Assembly (NCBI RefSeq): GCF_001189535.1
Contig: NZ_CP012070.1
Location: forward strand, 2,914,001-2,978,000
DNA length: 64,000 nt
Origin: Arsenicicoccus sp. oral taxon 190
GTDB lineage: Bacteria > Actinomycetota > Actinomycetes > Actinomycetales > Dermatophilaceae
Direction of reading: 5' to 3'
Shown: positions 54,638 to 62,638 of the stretch, piece after piece
How positions within the stretch are numbered: position 1 is the stretch's first letter
How the letters are laid out: every line of letters begins with the position of its first letter
The notes under the pieces: model-generated
What the model saw: the letters and a program-made list of their open reading frames with translations, nothing else
Database searches by the model: none
What the model was told of the DNA's origin: nothing
Position numbers and translations under genes: made by a program

Positions 54638-55747
54638 TCAGCTCGCGGCACCACCCTGGACGAAGGGCGGCTTCGTGACCACGGCGGCGACCTCGCGGCC
54701 GCGCACGTCCACGACGACCTCGTCGCCCTCCTTGGCGCCCCGGTCGAGCAGGCACAGCGCGATGCCCTGCTTGAGGGTGGGCGACATGGTCCCGGAGGTG
54801 ACGACGCCGATCTCGCGGCCCTCGGCGTCCTTGACGACGCAGTCCTTGCGGGGGATGCCCCGGCCGGTGACCTTCAGGCCCCAGGACAGGCGGCAGTCCT
54901 TGGCGGCCTTCTGCGCCTCCAGGACCTCCTTGCCCCAGAACGCGTCCTTGCCCCAGCCGACGGCCCAGCCGGCGCGCGCCATGTTGGGGGTGATGTCCAT
55001 CGACAGCTCGTGACCGTGCAGCGCGTAGCCCATCTCGGTGCGCAGCGTGTCGCGCGCGCCCAGGCCGCACGGCAGCCCGTCGTGCGGCGCCATCGCCTCG
55101 ACCAGGGCGTCCCACAGGGCCGGGGTGTTGTCCCAGGTCGGCAGCAGCTCGTAGCCCTTCTCGCCGGTGTAGCCGGTGCGGCACACGATGACGGGACGGC
55201 CGTTCCACTCCGCCTCGGCGAAGGACATGTACTCCAGGTCGGTGGGCAGGCCCAGGGCGGTGACCACGTCCTCGGCGCGGGGCCCCTGCACGGCGATCAC
55301 GCCATACTCCTCGTGCAGGTTGGTCAGCTCCAGACCCTCGGGCAGCTTGTCGCGCATCCGGCGCACGACCTCGGTCGTGTTGGCAGCGTTGGGGATGAGG
55401 AAGACCTCGTCGTCGCTCTTGACGTACTGGATCAGGTCGTCGACGACGCCGCCGGTCTGCTCGTCGCAGCACATGGTGTACTGCGCCTTGGGCGGCTCGA
55501 CCTTGCGCAGGTCGTTGGTGAAGCAGGAGTTGACGAAGTCGGCGGCGCCCTCGCCGACGACCCTCGCCTTGCCCAGGTGGGACACGTCGAAGATGCCGAC
55601 GCGCTCGCGCACCGCGGTGTGCTCGCGGATCACGCCGCCGCCGGGGTACTCGATCGGCATCTCCCAGCCGCCGAAGTCGGCCATCTTGGCGCCGAGCGCG
55701 ACGTGCCTCTCGTGGAGGGGGGACTTCTTCAGTGAAGTTTCCGTCAT
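54638..55747 (-). CDS. gcvT: Glycine cleavage system aminomethyltransferase (T protein)
   Basis: The 369-residue protein has ADFGGWEMPIEYPGGGVIREH in part, GIFDVSHLGKARVVG, CRTGYTGEKGYELL, GLGARDTLRTEMGYALHGHE and the GREIGVVTSGTMSPTLKQGIAL region, all T-protein signatures. It releases ammonia and transfers a one-carbon unit from lipoyl-H protein to tetrahydrofolate. ATG 55747 lies seven bases after TAAGGT, suggesting a leaderless message. It is divergent from pepA. Confidence 0.95.
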   Translation of the reverse strand: MTETSLKKSPLHERHVALGAKMADFGGWEMPIEYPGGGVIREHTAVRERVGIFDVSHLGKARVVGEGAADFVNSCFTNDLRKVEPPKAQYTMCCDEQTGGVVDDLIQYVKSDDEVFLIPNAANTTEVVRRMRDKLPEGLELTNLHEEYGVIAVQGPRAEDVVTALGLPTDLEYMSFAEAEWNGRPVIVCRTGYTGEKGYELLPTWDNTPALWDALVEAMAPHDGLPCGLGARDTLRTEMGYALHGHELSMDITPNMARAGWAVGWGKDAFWGKEVLEAQKAAKDCRLSWGLKVTGRGIPRKDCVVKDAEGREIGVVTSGTMSPTLKQGIALCLLDRGAKEGDEVVVDVRGREVAAVVTKPPFVQGGAAS

Positions 55748-55754
55748 GGCGCCG

Positions 55755-55760
55755 ACCTTA
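55755..55760 (-). promoter_or_regulatory. TAAGGT -10 element of gcvT
   Basis: TAAGGT on the minus strand is followed by seven bases and the ATG at 55747. Confidence 0.4.
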
Positions 55761-55793
55761 CAAGCCTGGCCGCCCACCCGGCGCGGGGGGAGG

Positions 55794-55833
55794 TAGGTTG
55801 GCCCGACGACGTCACGCCGGGCGTGACGTCGTC
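55794..55833 (+). promoter_or_regulatory. pepA -10 element and 5'-terminal hairpin
   Basis: TAGGTT (55794-55799) predicts a start near 55805. The message would then begin with a perfect 13-bp hairpin (55805-55817 and 55821-55833) with a three-base loop. The leader ends with AGGAG before the GTG at 55870. Confidence 0.5.
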
Positions 55834-55869
55834 GCCATCGACCACACAGCTACATCGCTAGGAGCCGTC

Positions 55870-57381
55870 GTGACCTCGCTCGCCGTCACCGCTCGCTCCG
55901 TCGCTGATCTCTCCGCGGACGTCGTCGTCCTCGGTGCCTTCAGCGGCGGCGACGCCCCCACCCTCGCCGTGGACCTCCCCGCCGCGGCCCTCGACCACCT
56001 CACGACGGCGCTGTCCGCCCTGGGGTTCACCGCCGCCGCCGAGTCCTCGGTCGTCCTGGTCGCCGTGCCGGGCCTCGACGCCCGCCGCGTCGTCGTGGTC
56101 GGCCTGGGCGCGCGCCCGGAGAAGAAGAAGGCGCTGGACGCGGCCGTGCTGCGCCGCAGCGTCGGCGCGGCCCTGCGCTCGATCATCGACGCCGAGCGCG
56201 TCGCGGTCGCCCTGCCCGTGCCGAGCGCGGACCACGTCGCCGCGGTCGCCGAGGGCGCAGCGCTCGGCGCCTACCGGTTCACGGCGCAGCGCGGCACCAG
56301 CGACGCCCCGACCGTCGTCGACACCATCACGATCGTCAGCGAGCGAGGCCGCGACTCGGCCGTCAAGGCCGCCGTGAGCCGCGCGTCGGCCGTCGCGCAG
56401 GCCGTCGGCTACGCCCGCGACCTGGTCAACACCGCCCCCAACCTGCTCTACCCGCAGACCTTCGCTGACTCCGTCAAGCAGCGCGCCGCGGGCACCAAGG
56501 TCAAGGTCGCGGTCCTCGACGAGAAGGCGCTCGTCAAGGGCGGGTTCGGCGGGATCGTGGGTGTCGGCCAGGGGTCGGTCCACCCGCCCCGCATCGTGTC
56601 GCTCTCCTACGCCCCCGCCGGCAAGAAGAGCAAGCTCCCCCACCTCGCGCTGGTGGGCAAGGGCATGACCTTCGACTCCGGCGGCCTGGACATCAAACCG
56701 GCCAACCACATGGCCAACATGAAGTCCGACATGGCCGGGGCCGCCGCCGTCGCCGGGGCCGTCCTCGCCATCGCCGAGCTCGGGTTGCCGATCCGCGTCA
56801 CCGGCTGGCTCGGTCTCGCCGAGAACATGCCCTCGGGGTCGGCCCAGCGCGCCTCCGACGTCGTCACGATGCACAACGGCATGACCGTCGAGATCCTCAA
56901 CACCGACGCCGAGGGCCGCATGGTGCTCGCCGACGTCATGACCCTCGCCGGCGAGGAGTCGCCCACCGCCATCGTCGACATCGCCACCCTGACCGGGGCC
57001 CAGGTCGTCGCGCTCGGCCTCGAGGTCGCGGCCGTCATGGGCAACGACGACGAGTTCCGCACCCGGGTGTGCTCGGCCGGGGACGACATGGGCGAGGACC
57101 TGTGGCCGATGCCGCTGCCGGCGGCCTACCGCAAGGGCCTGGACACCGAGGTCGCCGACATCGCGCACAAGGGCGGCCCGGCGGGCGGCATGCTGACCGC
57201 GGGCCTCTTCCTGCAGGAGTTCGTCCCGCAGGTGGACGGCGAGGCGATCCCGTGGGCGCACGTCGACATCGCCGGCCCCTCCTTCAACGAGCAGGGTCCC
57301 CGGGGGTTCACCCCCAAGGGCGGCACCGGCTTCGGCGTGGCCACCCTGGTGCGGCTGGCCGAGCTGCTGAGCCAGTCCTGA
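55870..57381 (+). CDS. pepA: Leucyl aminopeptidase (M17)
   Basis: The 503-residue protein has a variable N-terminal macro-like domain (to about 170) and the catalytic domain with LVGKGMTFDSGGLDIKPANH in part (metal-binding Lys and Asp) and the M17 signature NTDAEGRMVLAD, then TLTGAQVVALG. It is a cytoplasmic di-metal aminopeptidase acting on peptides and glutathione/mycothiol conjugates. GTG 55870 has AGGAG five bases upstream. A terminator follows. Confidence 0.95.
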   Translation: MTSLAVTARSVADLSADVVVLGAFSGGDAPTLAVDLPAAALDHLTTALSALGFTAAAESSVVLVAVPGLDARRVVVVGLGARPEKKKALDAAVLRRSVGAALRSIIDAERVAVALPVPSADHVAAVAEGAALGAYRFTAQRGTSDAPTVVDTITIVSERGRDSAVKAAVSRASAVAQAVGYARDLVNTAPNLLYPQTFADSVKQRAAGTKVKVAVLDEKALVKGGFGGIVGVGQGSVHPPRIVSLSYAPAGKKSKLPHLALVGKGMTFDSGGLDIKPANHMANMKSDMAGAAAVAGAVLAIAELGLPIRVTGWLGLAENMPSGSAQRASDVVTMHNGMTVEILNTDAEGRMVLADVMTLAGEESPTAIVDIATLTGAQVVALGLEVAAVMGNDDEFRTRVCSAGDDMGEDLWPMPLPAAYRKGLDTEVADIAHKGGPAGGMLTAGLFLQEFVPQVDGEAIPWAHVDIAGPSFNEQGPRGFTPKGGTGFGVATLVRLAELLSQS

Positions 57382-57407
57382 CCCGTCCCTGAGCCCCAGG
57401 CTCTCCC

Positions 57408-57441
57408 GACGACTCCCGCCACGCTCGTGGCGGGCGTCGTC
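57408..57441 (+). terminator. Terminator after pepA
   Basis: GACGAC-T-CCCGCCAC (57408-57422) pairs with GTGGCGGG-C-GTCGTC (57427-57441) around a four-base loop, 27 bases after the pepA stop. Confidence 0.8.
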
Positions 57442-57447
57442 GTCCTC

Positions 57448-57516
57448 GGCCCGTATGCCGCTCCCCCGCCCGGCCTCGTCTCCGGCCCGTATGCCGCTCC
57501 CCCGCCCGGCCTCGTC
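57448..57516. repeat. 33-bp perfect direct repeat between pepA and lpdA
   Basis: Two identical 33-bp copies (57448-57480 and 57484-57516) are separated by three bases, giving a 36-bp period. No protein is encoded here. The rest of the 272-base gap holds the pepA terminator and the lpdA leader. Confidence 0.8.
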
Positions 57517-57653
57517 CCGCCCGGCGGCCGGCCGGGGCGCCCCGGGTCCGCTTGCGCCTGGTCGCCGCGCGGATGAGAGGATGACGCCGGCCCGAGCCGC
57601 CACGAGCAGGCCCGGCGCCATACGGACCCGGCCGACACGCAAGGGAGCGCACC

Positions 57654-59024
57654 ATGGCTGAGCAGGACACCTTCGACCTCGTCATCCTCGGCGGCGGCAG
57701 CGGCGGCTACGCGTGCGCGCTGCGGGCGGCCCAGCTGGGGCTGACCGTCGCGCTGGTCGAGAAGGGCAAGCTCGGCGGCACCTGCCTGCACCGTGGCTGC
57801 GTCCCCACCAAGGCGCTGCTGCACGCGGCCGAGGTCGCCGACAGCGCCCGCGAGAGCGAGAAGTTCGGGGTGCGGGCGACCTTCGAGGCGATCGACATGG
57901 CGGGGGTCCACAGCTACAAGGACGGCGTGGTCTCCCGGCTCCACAAGGGTCTGCAGGGGCTGGTCAAGGCCGCCCAGGTCACCTACGTCGAGGGCACCGG
58001 CCGCGTGGTCGCCAAGGACACCGTCGAGGTCGACGGCCGCCGGCTGGTGGGGCGCAACCTCGTGCTCGCGACGGGCTCCTACGCCCGCACCCTGCCGGGC
58101 CTGGAGATCGGGGGCCGGATCATGACGAGCGAGCAGGCGTTGCACCTCGAGCAGGTGCCCTCCCGCGTGGTCGTGCTCGGCGGCGGCGTCATCGGCGTCG
58201 AGTTCGCGTCGGTGTTCTGCAGCTTCGGCGCCGAGGTGACCGTGGTGGAGGCGCTGCCCCGGCTCGTCGCGGCCGAGGACGAGGCCGTCTCCAAGCAGCT
58301 GGAGCGGTCCTTCCGCAAGCGCAAGATCGGCGTGCAGACCGGCGTGCGCTTCGAGTCGGCCGCGCAGTCCGAGGACTCCGTCACCGTCACCCTCGAGGGC
58401 GGGGAGACCCTCGACGCCGACCTGCTGCTGGTGGCCGTGGGGCGCGGGCCGGCCACCGAGGGGCTGGGCTACGAGGAGATCGGGGTCGAGATGGATCGCG
58501 GCTTCGTGCTCGCCACCGACTGCCGCACCTCCGTGCCGGGGGTCTGGGCGGTCGGCGACATCGTCCCCGGTCTGCAGCTCGCGCACCGCGGCTTCGCCCA
58601 GGGCATCTACGTCGCGGAGGCCATCGCCGGGCAGGAGCCGGCATCCATCGACGAGAAGGGCATCCCCCGGGTCACCTACTGCGACCCCGAGATCGCGTCG
58701 GTCGGCTACACCGAGGCGCAGGCCCGGGAGGCCTTCGGCGAGATCGAGTGCTACGAGTACAACCTGGGCGGCAACGGCCGGTCCCAGATCCTCGGCACGA
58801 GCGGCTTCGTCAAGCTGGTGCGCCGCATCGACGGGCCCGTCGTCGGCATCCACATGGTCGGAGCGCGGATGGGCGAGCAGGTCGGCGAGGCGCAGCTCAT
58901 CTACGGCTGGGAGGCCCTCCCCGAGGACGTCGCCCCGCTGATCCACGCCCACCCGACCCAGAACGAAGCGCTCGGCGAGGCACACCTCGCCCTCGCCGGC
59001 AAGCCCCTGCACGCCCACGCCTGA
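57654..59024 (+). CDS. lpdA: Dihydrolipoyl dehydrogenase (E3)
   Basis: The 456-residue flavoprotein has the FAD motif VILGGGSGGYACALRAAQLG, the redox disulfide GGTCLHRGCVPTK, the NAD motif VVLGGGVIGVEFASVFCSFG, the ATDCRTSVPGVWAVGDIV segment and the C-terminal catalytic HAHPTQNEALGE. It reoxidises dihydrolipoamide of 2-oxo acid dehydrogenases and the glycine cleavage system. AAGGGAG lies seven bases before the ATG. The E2 gene follows after 109 bases. Confidence 0.96.
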   Translation: MAEQDTFDLVILGGGSGGYACALRAAQLGLTVALVEKGKLGGTCLHRGCVPTKALLHAAEVADSARESEKFGVRATFEAIDMAGVHSYKDGVVSRLHKGLQGLVKAAQVTYVEGTGRVVAKDTVEVDGRRLVGRNLVLATGSYARTLPGLEIGGRIMTSEQALHLEQVPSRVVVLGGGVIGVEFASVFCSFGAEVTVVEALPRLVAAEDEAVSKQLERSFRKRKIGVQTGVRFESAAQSEDSVTVTLEGGETLDADLLLVAVGRGPATEGLGYEEIGVEMDRGFVLATDCRTSVPGVWAVGDIVPGLQLAHRGFAQGIYVAEAIAGQEPASIDEKGIPRVTYCDPEIASVGYTEAQAREAFGEIECYEYNLGGNGRSQILGTSGFVKLVRRIDGPVVGIHMVGARMGEQVGEAQLIYGWEALPEDVAPLIHAHPTQNEALGEAHLALAGKPLHAHA

Positions 59025-59085
59025 CCGCGCTCCGAGGTGCGCGTCCGCGCGCTCGCCGCGCCCCGCACGACACCAGGTATCGCAG

Positions 59086-59091
59086 TAGGGT
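59086..59091 (+). promoter_or_regulatory. TAGGGT -10 element of sucB
   Basis: TAGGGT gives a start near 59099-59104 and a leader of about 30 bases that contains AAGGAGAAA before the ATG, so this message has a normal ribosome binding site. Confidence 0.35.
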
Positions 59092-59133
59092 GGTCGACGA
59101 ACGTCTACGGCTCACCGAAGGAGAAACTTCCAC

Positions 59134-61041
59134 ATGTCTGAACGCGTGACGATGCCCGCCCTTGGCGAGTCGGTGACCGAGGGCACCGTGACCCGCTGGC
59201 TCAAGTCCGTCGGTGACGCGGTGGAGGTGGACGAGCCGTTGCTCGAGGTGTCGACCGACAAGGTCGACACCGAGATCCCCTCGCCGGTGGCGGGGACGGT
59301 CCAGGAGATCCTCGTCGAGGAGGACGAGACCGTGCCCGTGGGCGCCGACCTCGCCGTGATCGGCGACGGTGACGCCCCGGCCAAGGACGACTCCTCGGGC
59401 GACGACGCCTCCGAGGACACCTCCGCCGCCGAGCAGGCCAAGCAGTCCGAGTCCTCGGAGCCGGAGACCGAGGAGACGGTCGAGGAGACCACCTCCGCCA
59501 CCCCCTCGGACGAGAAGGAAGAGCCCAAGAAGTCCTCCGGCGACTCCGGCGGCAACGGCTCCTCGGGCGGCAGCGGCTCCTCGGGCGGCAGCGGCTCCTC
59601 GGGCGGGTCGGGTTCCGGTGGCGACCGGGTCACGATGCCGGCGCTCGGCGAGTCCGTGACCGAGGGCACCGTCACCCGCTGGCTCAAGGCCGAGGGCGAC
59701 GAGGTCGAGGTCGACGAGCCGCTCCTCGAGGTCTCCACGGACAAGGTCGACACCGAGATCCCCTCCCCCTTCGCCGGGACGCTCACCACGATCCTGGTGC
59801 AGGAGGACGAGACGGCCGAGGTCGGCGCTGACCTCGCGATCATCGGTGGGGACGCGTCCGGCGGCGGCTCGCAGGACGACTCCGCTCAGGACGACTCCTC
59901 GCAGGACGAGCCCGAGCAGCCCGCCGAGGAGGAGCCGAAGCAGGAGGCTCCGAAGGAGGAGCCCAAGCAGGAGGCGAAGCAGGAAGCCCCCACGGAGGAG
60001 GCTCCCAAGCAGGAGGCTCCGAAGAAGGAGGCTCCCAAGGAGGACGCTCAGAAGGCCTCGGCGCCCCGCGCGGAGGGTGGCGAGTCGGACGCGTCCGCCT
60101 ACGTCACTCCCCTGGTCCGCAAGCTCGCCGCCGACAACGGCGTGGACCTGTCCACGCTGACCGGCACCGGCGTGGGTGGCCGCATCCGCAAGCAGGACGT
60201 GCTCGACGCCGCCAAGAAGGCCTCCGAGCCCGCCGCCGCAGCCCCTGCCGCGACTCCGTCGGCTCCGTCGGCCGGCGCGCAGGCGCCGACGGCGGTCCCG
60301 ACCCCGGACCCCGTGTCCGCCGAGAAGCGTGGCACCACCGAGAAGATGCCGCGCCTGCGCAAGGTCATCGCGCAGCGCATGGTGGAGTCGCTCGCGACCT
60401 CGGCCCAGCTGACCGCGGCCGTCGAGGTGGACATGACCCGGGTGGTGCGGCTGCGCGCCCGCGCCAAGGACGAGTTCCAGCAGCGCGAGGGCGTCAAGCT
60501 CACCTACCTGCCGTTCATCACGCTGGCGGCGATCGAGGCCCTCAAGGCGTTCCCGCAGCTCAACTCCAGCATCGACGGCGACTCGATCGTCTACCACGGC
60601 GCCGAGCACGTCGGCATCGCGGTGGACACCGAGCGGGGCCTGCTGGTCCCGGTGATCAAGGACGCCGGTGACCTCAACATCGCCGGTCTGTCCCGCAAGA
60701 TCGCCGACCTCGCCGACCGCACCCGCACCAACAAGGTGGGTCCGGACGAGCTGGGTGGCGCGACCTTCACGATCACCAACATCGGGTCCAACGGCTCGCT
60801 GCTCGACACCCCCATCATCAACCAGCCCAACGTCGGCATCCTCGGCACGGGCGCCATCGTCAAGCGTCCCGCGGTCATCACCGACGCCGAGGGCAACGAC
60901 GCGATCGCGATCCGCTCGATGATGTACCTCGTGCTCACCTACGACCACCGCGCGGTCGACGGTGCGCTCGCGGGCAAGTTCCTCTCGGCGCTCAAGGCGC
61001 GCCTGGAGGAGGGCCGCTTCGAGTCCTCGCTGGGGCTGTGA
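59134..61041 (+). CDS. sucB: 2-oxoglutarate dehydrogenase E2 component (dihydrolipoyl succinyltransferase) with two lipoyl domains
   Basis: The 635-residue protein has two near-identical lipoyl domains (about residues 2-80 and 164-242), each with the lipoylated Lys in [12 protein letters not shown]; a Gly/Ser linker and a Glu/Lys/Pro-rich linker; a peripheral-subunit binding domain ([20 protein letters not shown] in part, [13 protein letters not shown]); and the acyltransferase core ending in [17 protein letters not shown]. Actinobacterial annotation often calls this SucB although it may also serve pyruvate dehydrogenase. The E3 gene lpdA is just upstream. Confidence 0.95.
   Translation: MSERVTMPALGESVTEGTVTRWLKSVGDAVEVDEPLLEVSTDKVDTEIPSPVAGTVQEILVEEDETVPVGADLAVIGDGDAPAKDDSSGDDASEDTSAAEQAKQSESSEPETEETVEETTSATPSDEKEEPKKSSGDSGGNGSSGGSGSSGGSGSSGGSGSGGDRVTMPALGESVTEGTVTRWLKAEGDEVEVDEPLLEVSTDKVDTEIPSPFAGTLTTILVQEDETAEVGADLAIIGGDASGGGSQDDSAQDDSSQDEPEQPAEEEPKQEAPKEEPKQEAKQEAPTEEAPKQEAPKKEAPKEDAQKASAPRAEGGESDASAYVTPLVRKLAADNGVDLSTLTGTGVGGRIRKQDVLDAAKKASEPAAAAPAATPSAPSAGAQAPTAVPTPDPVSAEKRGTTEKMPRLRKVIAQRMVESLATSAQLTAAVEVDMTRVVRLRARAKDEFQQREGVKLTYLPFITLAAIEALKAFPQLNSSIDGDSIVYHGAEHVGIAVDTERGLLVPVIKDAGDLNIAGLSRKIADLADRTRTNKVGPDELGGATFTITNIGSNGSLLDTPIINQPNVGILGTGAIVKRPAVITDAEGNDAIAIRSMMYLVLTYDHRAVDGALAGKFLSALKARLEEGRFESSLGL
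59557..59610 (+). repeat. 18-bp tandem repeat encoding the Gly/Ser linker of sucB
   Basis: Two identical 18-bp units (59557-59574, 59575-59592) and a third degenerate unit encode repeated GSSGGS between the two lipoyl domains. Confidence 0.8.
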
Positions 61042-61073
61042 CCTGACGGTTCACCCGTCGACGTGACCCGACC

Positions 61074-61103
61074 GGGCCGCGACCCCGCCGGGGGTCGCGG
61101 CCC
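61074..61103 (+). terminator. Terminator after sucB
   Basis: A perfect 13-bp inverted repeat (61074-61086 and 61091-61103) encloses a four-base loop, 32 bases after the sucB stop. Confidence 0.85.
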
Positions 61104-61134
61104 GTGCTCCTTCTCCCCCTCCCAGGAGGCCCGT

Positions 61135-62148
61135 ATGCCGCCCGCCACCGCTCGCCGCATCGCCGTCACCGGCGCCTCGGGGCTGATCGGCACCGAGCTC
61201 GTCCAGGCCCTGCGTGCCCGGGGCGACGAGGTCCTCCGCCTCGTGCGTCGCGACCCCACCGCCCCGGACGAGAGGCGGTGGGACCCGGTGGCCCGCGTCG
61301 TGGACCCGGGTCTCGGCGCGGTCGACGCGGTGGTCAACCTCGCCGGCGCCCCCGTCGGTCGGCGCTGGACCGCGTCCTACCGGCGCGAGCTCCTGGACAG
61401 CCGGGTGACCGCGACGCGGACGGCGGCGGCGCTGGTCGCGAGGCAGGACCGGCCGTGCGTCCTGCTCAACGCCTCGGGGGTCGGCTACTACGGCAGCGAC
61501 CGGGGCGAGGAGCTGCTGACGGAGGCGAGCTCGCCCGGCACGACCTTCCTGGCCGACGTGGTCCAGCAGTGGGAGGCGGCGACCGAGGCTGCGGCGGATG
61601 CCGGGCAGCGGGTCGTGCTCGCCCGCACCGGGCTCGTGCTGTCGCGCCGGGGTGGTGCCCTCGGGCCGATGCTGCCGCTGGCCCGGCTCGGGCTCGCGGG
61701 TCCGCTCGGGGACGGGCGCCAGTGGTGGCCGTGGATCGGGATGGCCGACGAGGTGTCGGCGCTGCTGCACCTGCTGGACCACGAGGTGTCCGGACCGGTC
61801 AACCTGGTGGCACCGGGCCGGGCGAGGCAGGCGGAGGTCGTGCGGGTGGTCGCCCGGGCCCTGCGCAGGCCGGCGGTGCTGCCTGCTCCGGCGGTCGCGG
61901 TGCGGCTCGCGCTGGGCGGTCTGGCCGACGACGTCCTGGGCAGCCAGCAGGTCGTGCCGACGGCCCTGGAGCAGAGCGGCTACTCGTGGATCCAGCCGCG
62001 GCTGCGCGACGCGGTGGCCGCGGTCGTCGGGCCGTGGGAGTCGCTGGCGTGGGAGTCCACGCCGTCTGGGTCGCTGCCGTCCGAGTCGCTGCCGTCTGAG
62101 TCGGTGCCGGAGATCAGGCCCGACGGCCCGCGGTCGAGGACGCCGTGA
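61135..62148 (+). CDS. TIGR01777 family NAD-dependent epimerase/dehydratase-like protein
   Basis: The 337-residue protein has the Rossmann motif IAVTGASGLIGTELVQAL, VDAVVNLAGAPVGRRW, LLNASGVGYYGSDRGEELLTE in part (with YxxxD in place of the usual YxxxK), and a C-terminal DUF1731-like helix region (ADDVLGSQQVVPTALEQSGY in part). The function of the family is unclear. ATG 61135 has AGGAGG five bases upstream. The C terminus carries degenerate five-residue SLPSE repeats and overlaps the convergent membrane gene by 35 bases. Confidence 0.92.
   Translation: MPPATARRIAVTGASGLIGTELVQALRARGDEVLRLVRRDPTAPDERRWDPVARVVDPGLGAVDAVVNLAGAPVGRRWTASYRRELLDSRVTATRTAAALVARQDRPCVLLNASGVGYYGSDRGEELLTEASSPGTTFLADVVQQWEAATEAAADAGQRVVLARTGLVLSRRGGALGPMLPLARLGLAGPLGDGRQWWPWIGMADEVSALLHLLDHEVSGPVNLVAPGRARQAEVVRVVARALRRPAVLPAPAVAVRLALGGLADDVLGSQQVVPTALEQSGYSWIQPRLRDAVAAVVGPWESLAWESTPSGSLPSESLPSESVPEIRPDGPRSRTP
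62041..62115 (+). repeat. Five 15-bp imperfect tandem units at the 3' end of the TIGR01777 gene
   Basis: Units starting at 62041, 62056, 62071, 62086 and 62101 derive from TCGCTGCCGTCTGAG; the third and fourth differ at one position. They keep the frame and encode SLPSE-like repeats. Confidence 0.75.
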
Positions 62149-62464
62149 GGACGGCCACCAGGCACAGGCCCGCAAGGCTGATCATCGCCATGATCAGCAT
62201 CCCCACGAGGTAGAGCCCGGTCTCGTCCCCGTGGGCAAGCGCCGTCCACGCGGCCGTCGCGCCGAGCGCCATGGGCACCGCCACGGTGCGCACGGCCACC
62301 CCGGCGCGGCGCTGCCACGACGCGAGGACGGTCACGGTGACGACGGTGGCGCCGCAGCCCAGGACCTGCCAGGCGGGGACCGTGCCCGCCCGCATCCCTC
62401 CGGACAACCACACCACCACGGCTAGCGCCCCGATCATGACGGCGGCAACGGCACGGACCCTCAT
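62114..62464 (-). CDS. Small hypothetical membrane protein
   Basis: The 116-residue protein has four hydrophobic segments (AVAAVMIGALAVVVWLSGG; WQVLGCGATVVTVTVLASW; VAVPMALGATAAWTALAHG; LYLVGMLIMAMISLAGLCLV) with short loops. No family is recognised. ATG 62464 has AAGGAG five bases upstream, which supports a real gene. Its end overlaps the TIGR01777 gene by 35 bases. The 174-base gap upstream (62465-62638) shows no clear element. Confidence 0.7.
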   Translation of the reverse strand: MRVRAVAAVMIGALAVVVWLSGGMRAGTVPAWQVLGCGATVVTVTVLASWQRRAGVAVRTVAVPMALGATAAWTALAHGDETGLYLVGMLIMAMISLAGLCLVAVLTASSTAGRRA

Positions 62465-62638
62465 GCGCACTCCTTGCTCGGCGGTCCTGCCAGCGTAGGA
62501 AGCGACACGACCCACGGCCTGAGCACATGTGCCCAGACGACCGCCTGGCCGGCGCTCACCTCCGCCGCGCCAGGCGGGTGCTCACCTCTCCTGCGGCACG
62601 CCGGTGCTGCTCCGCTGCGGGCACGTCGCGGACGCGGC

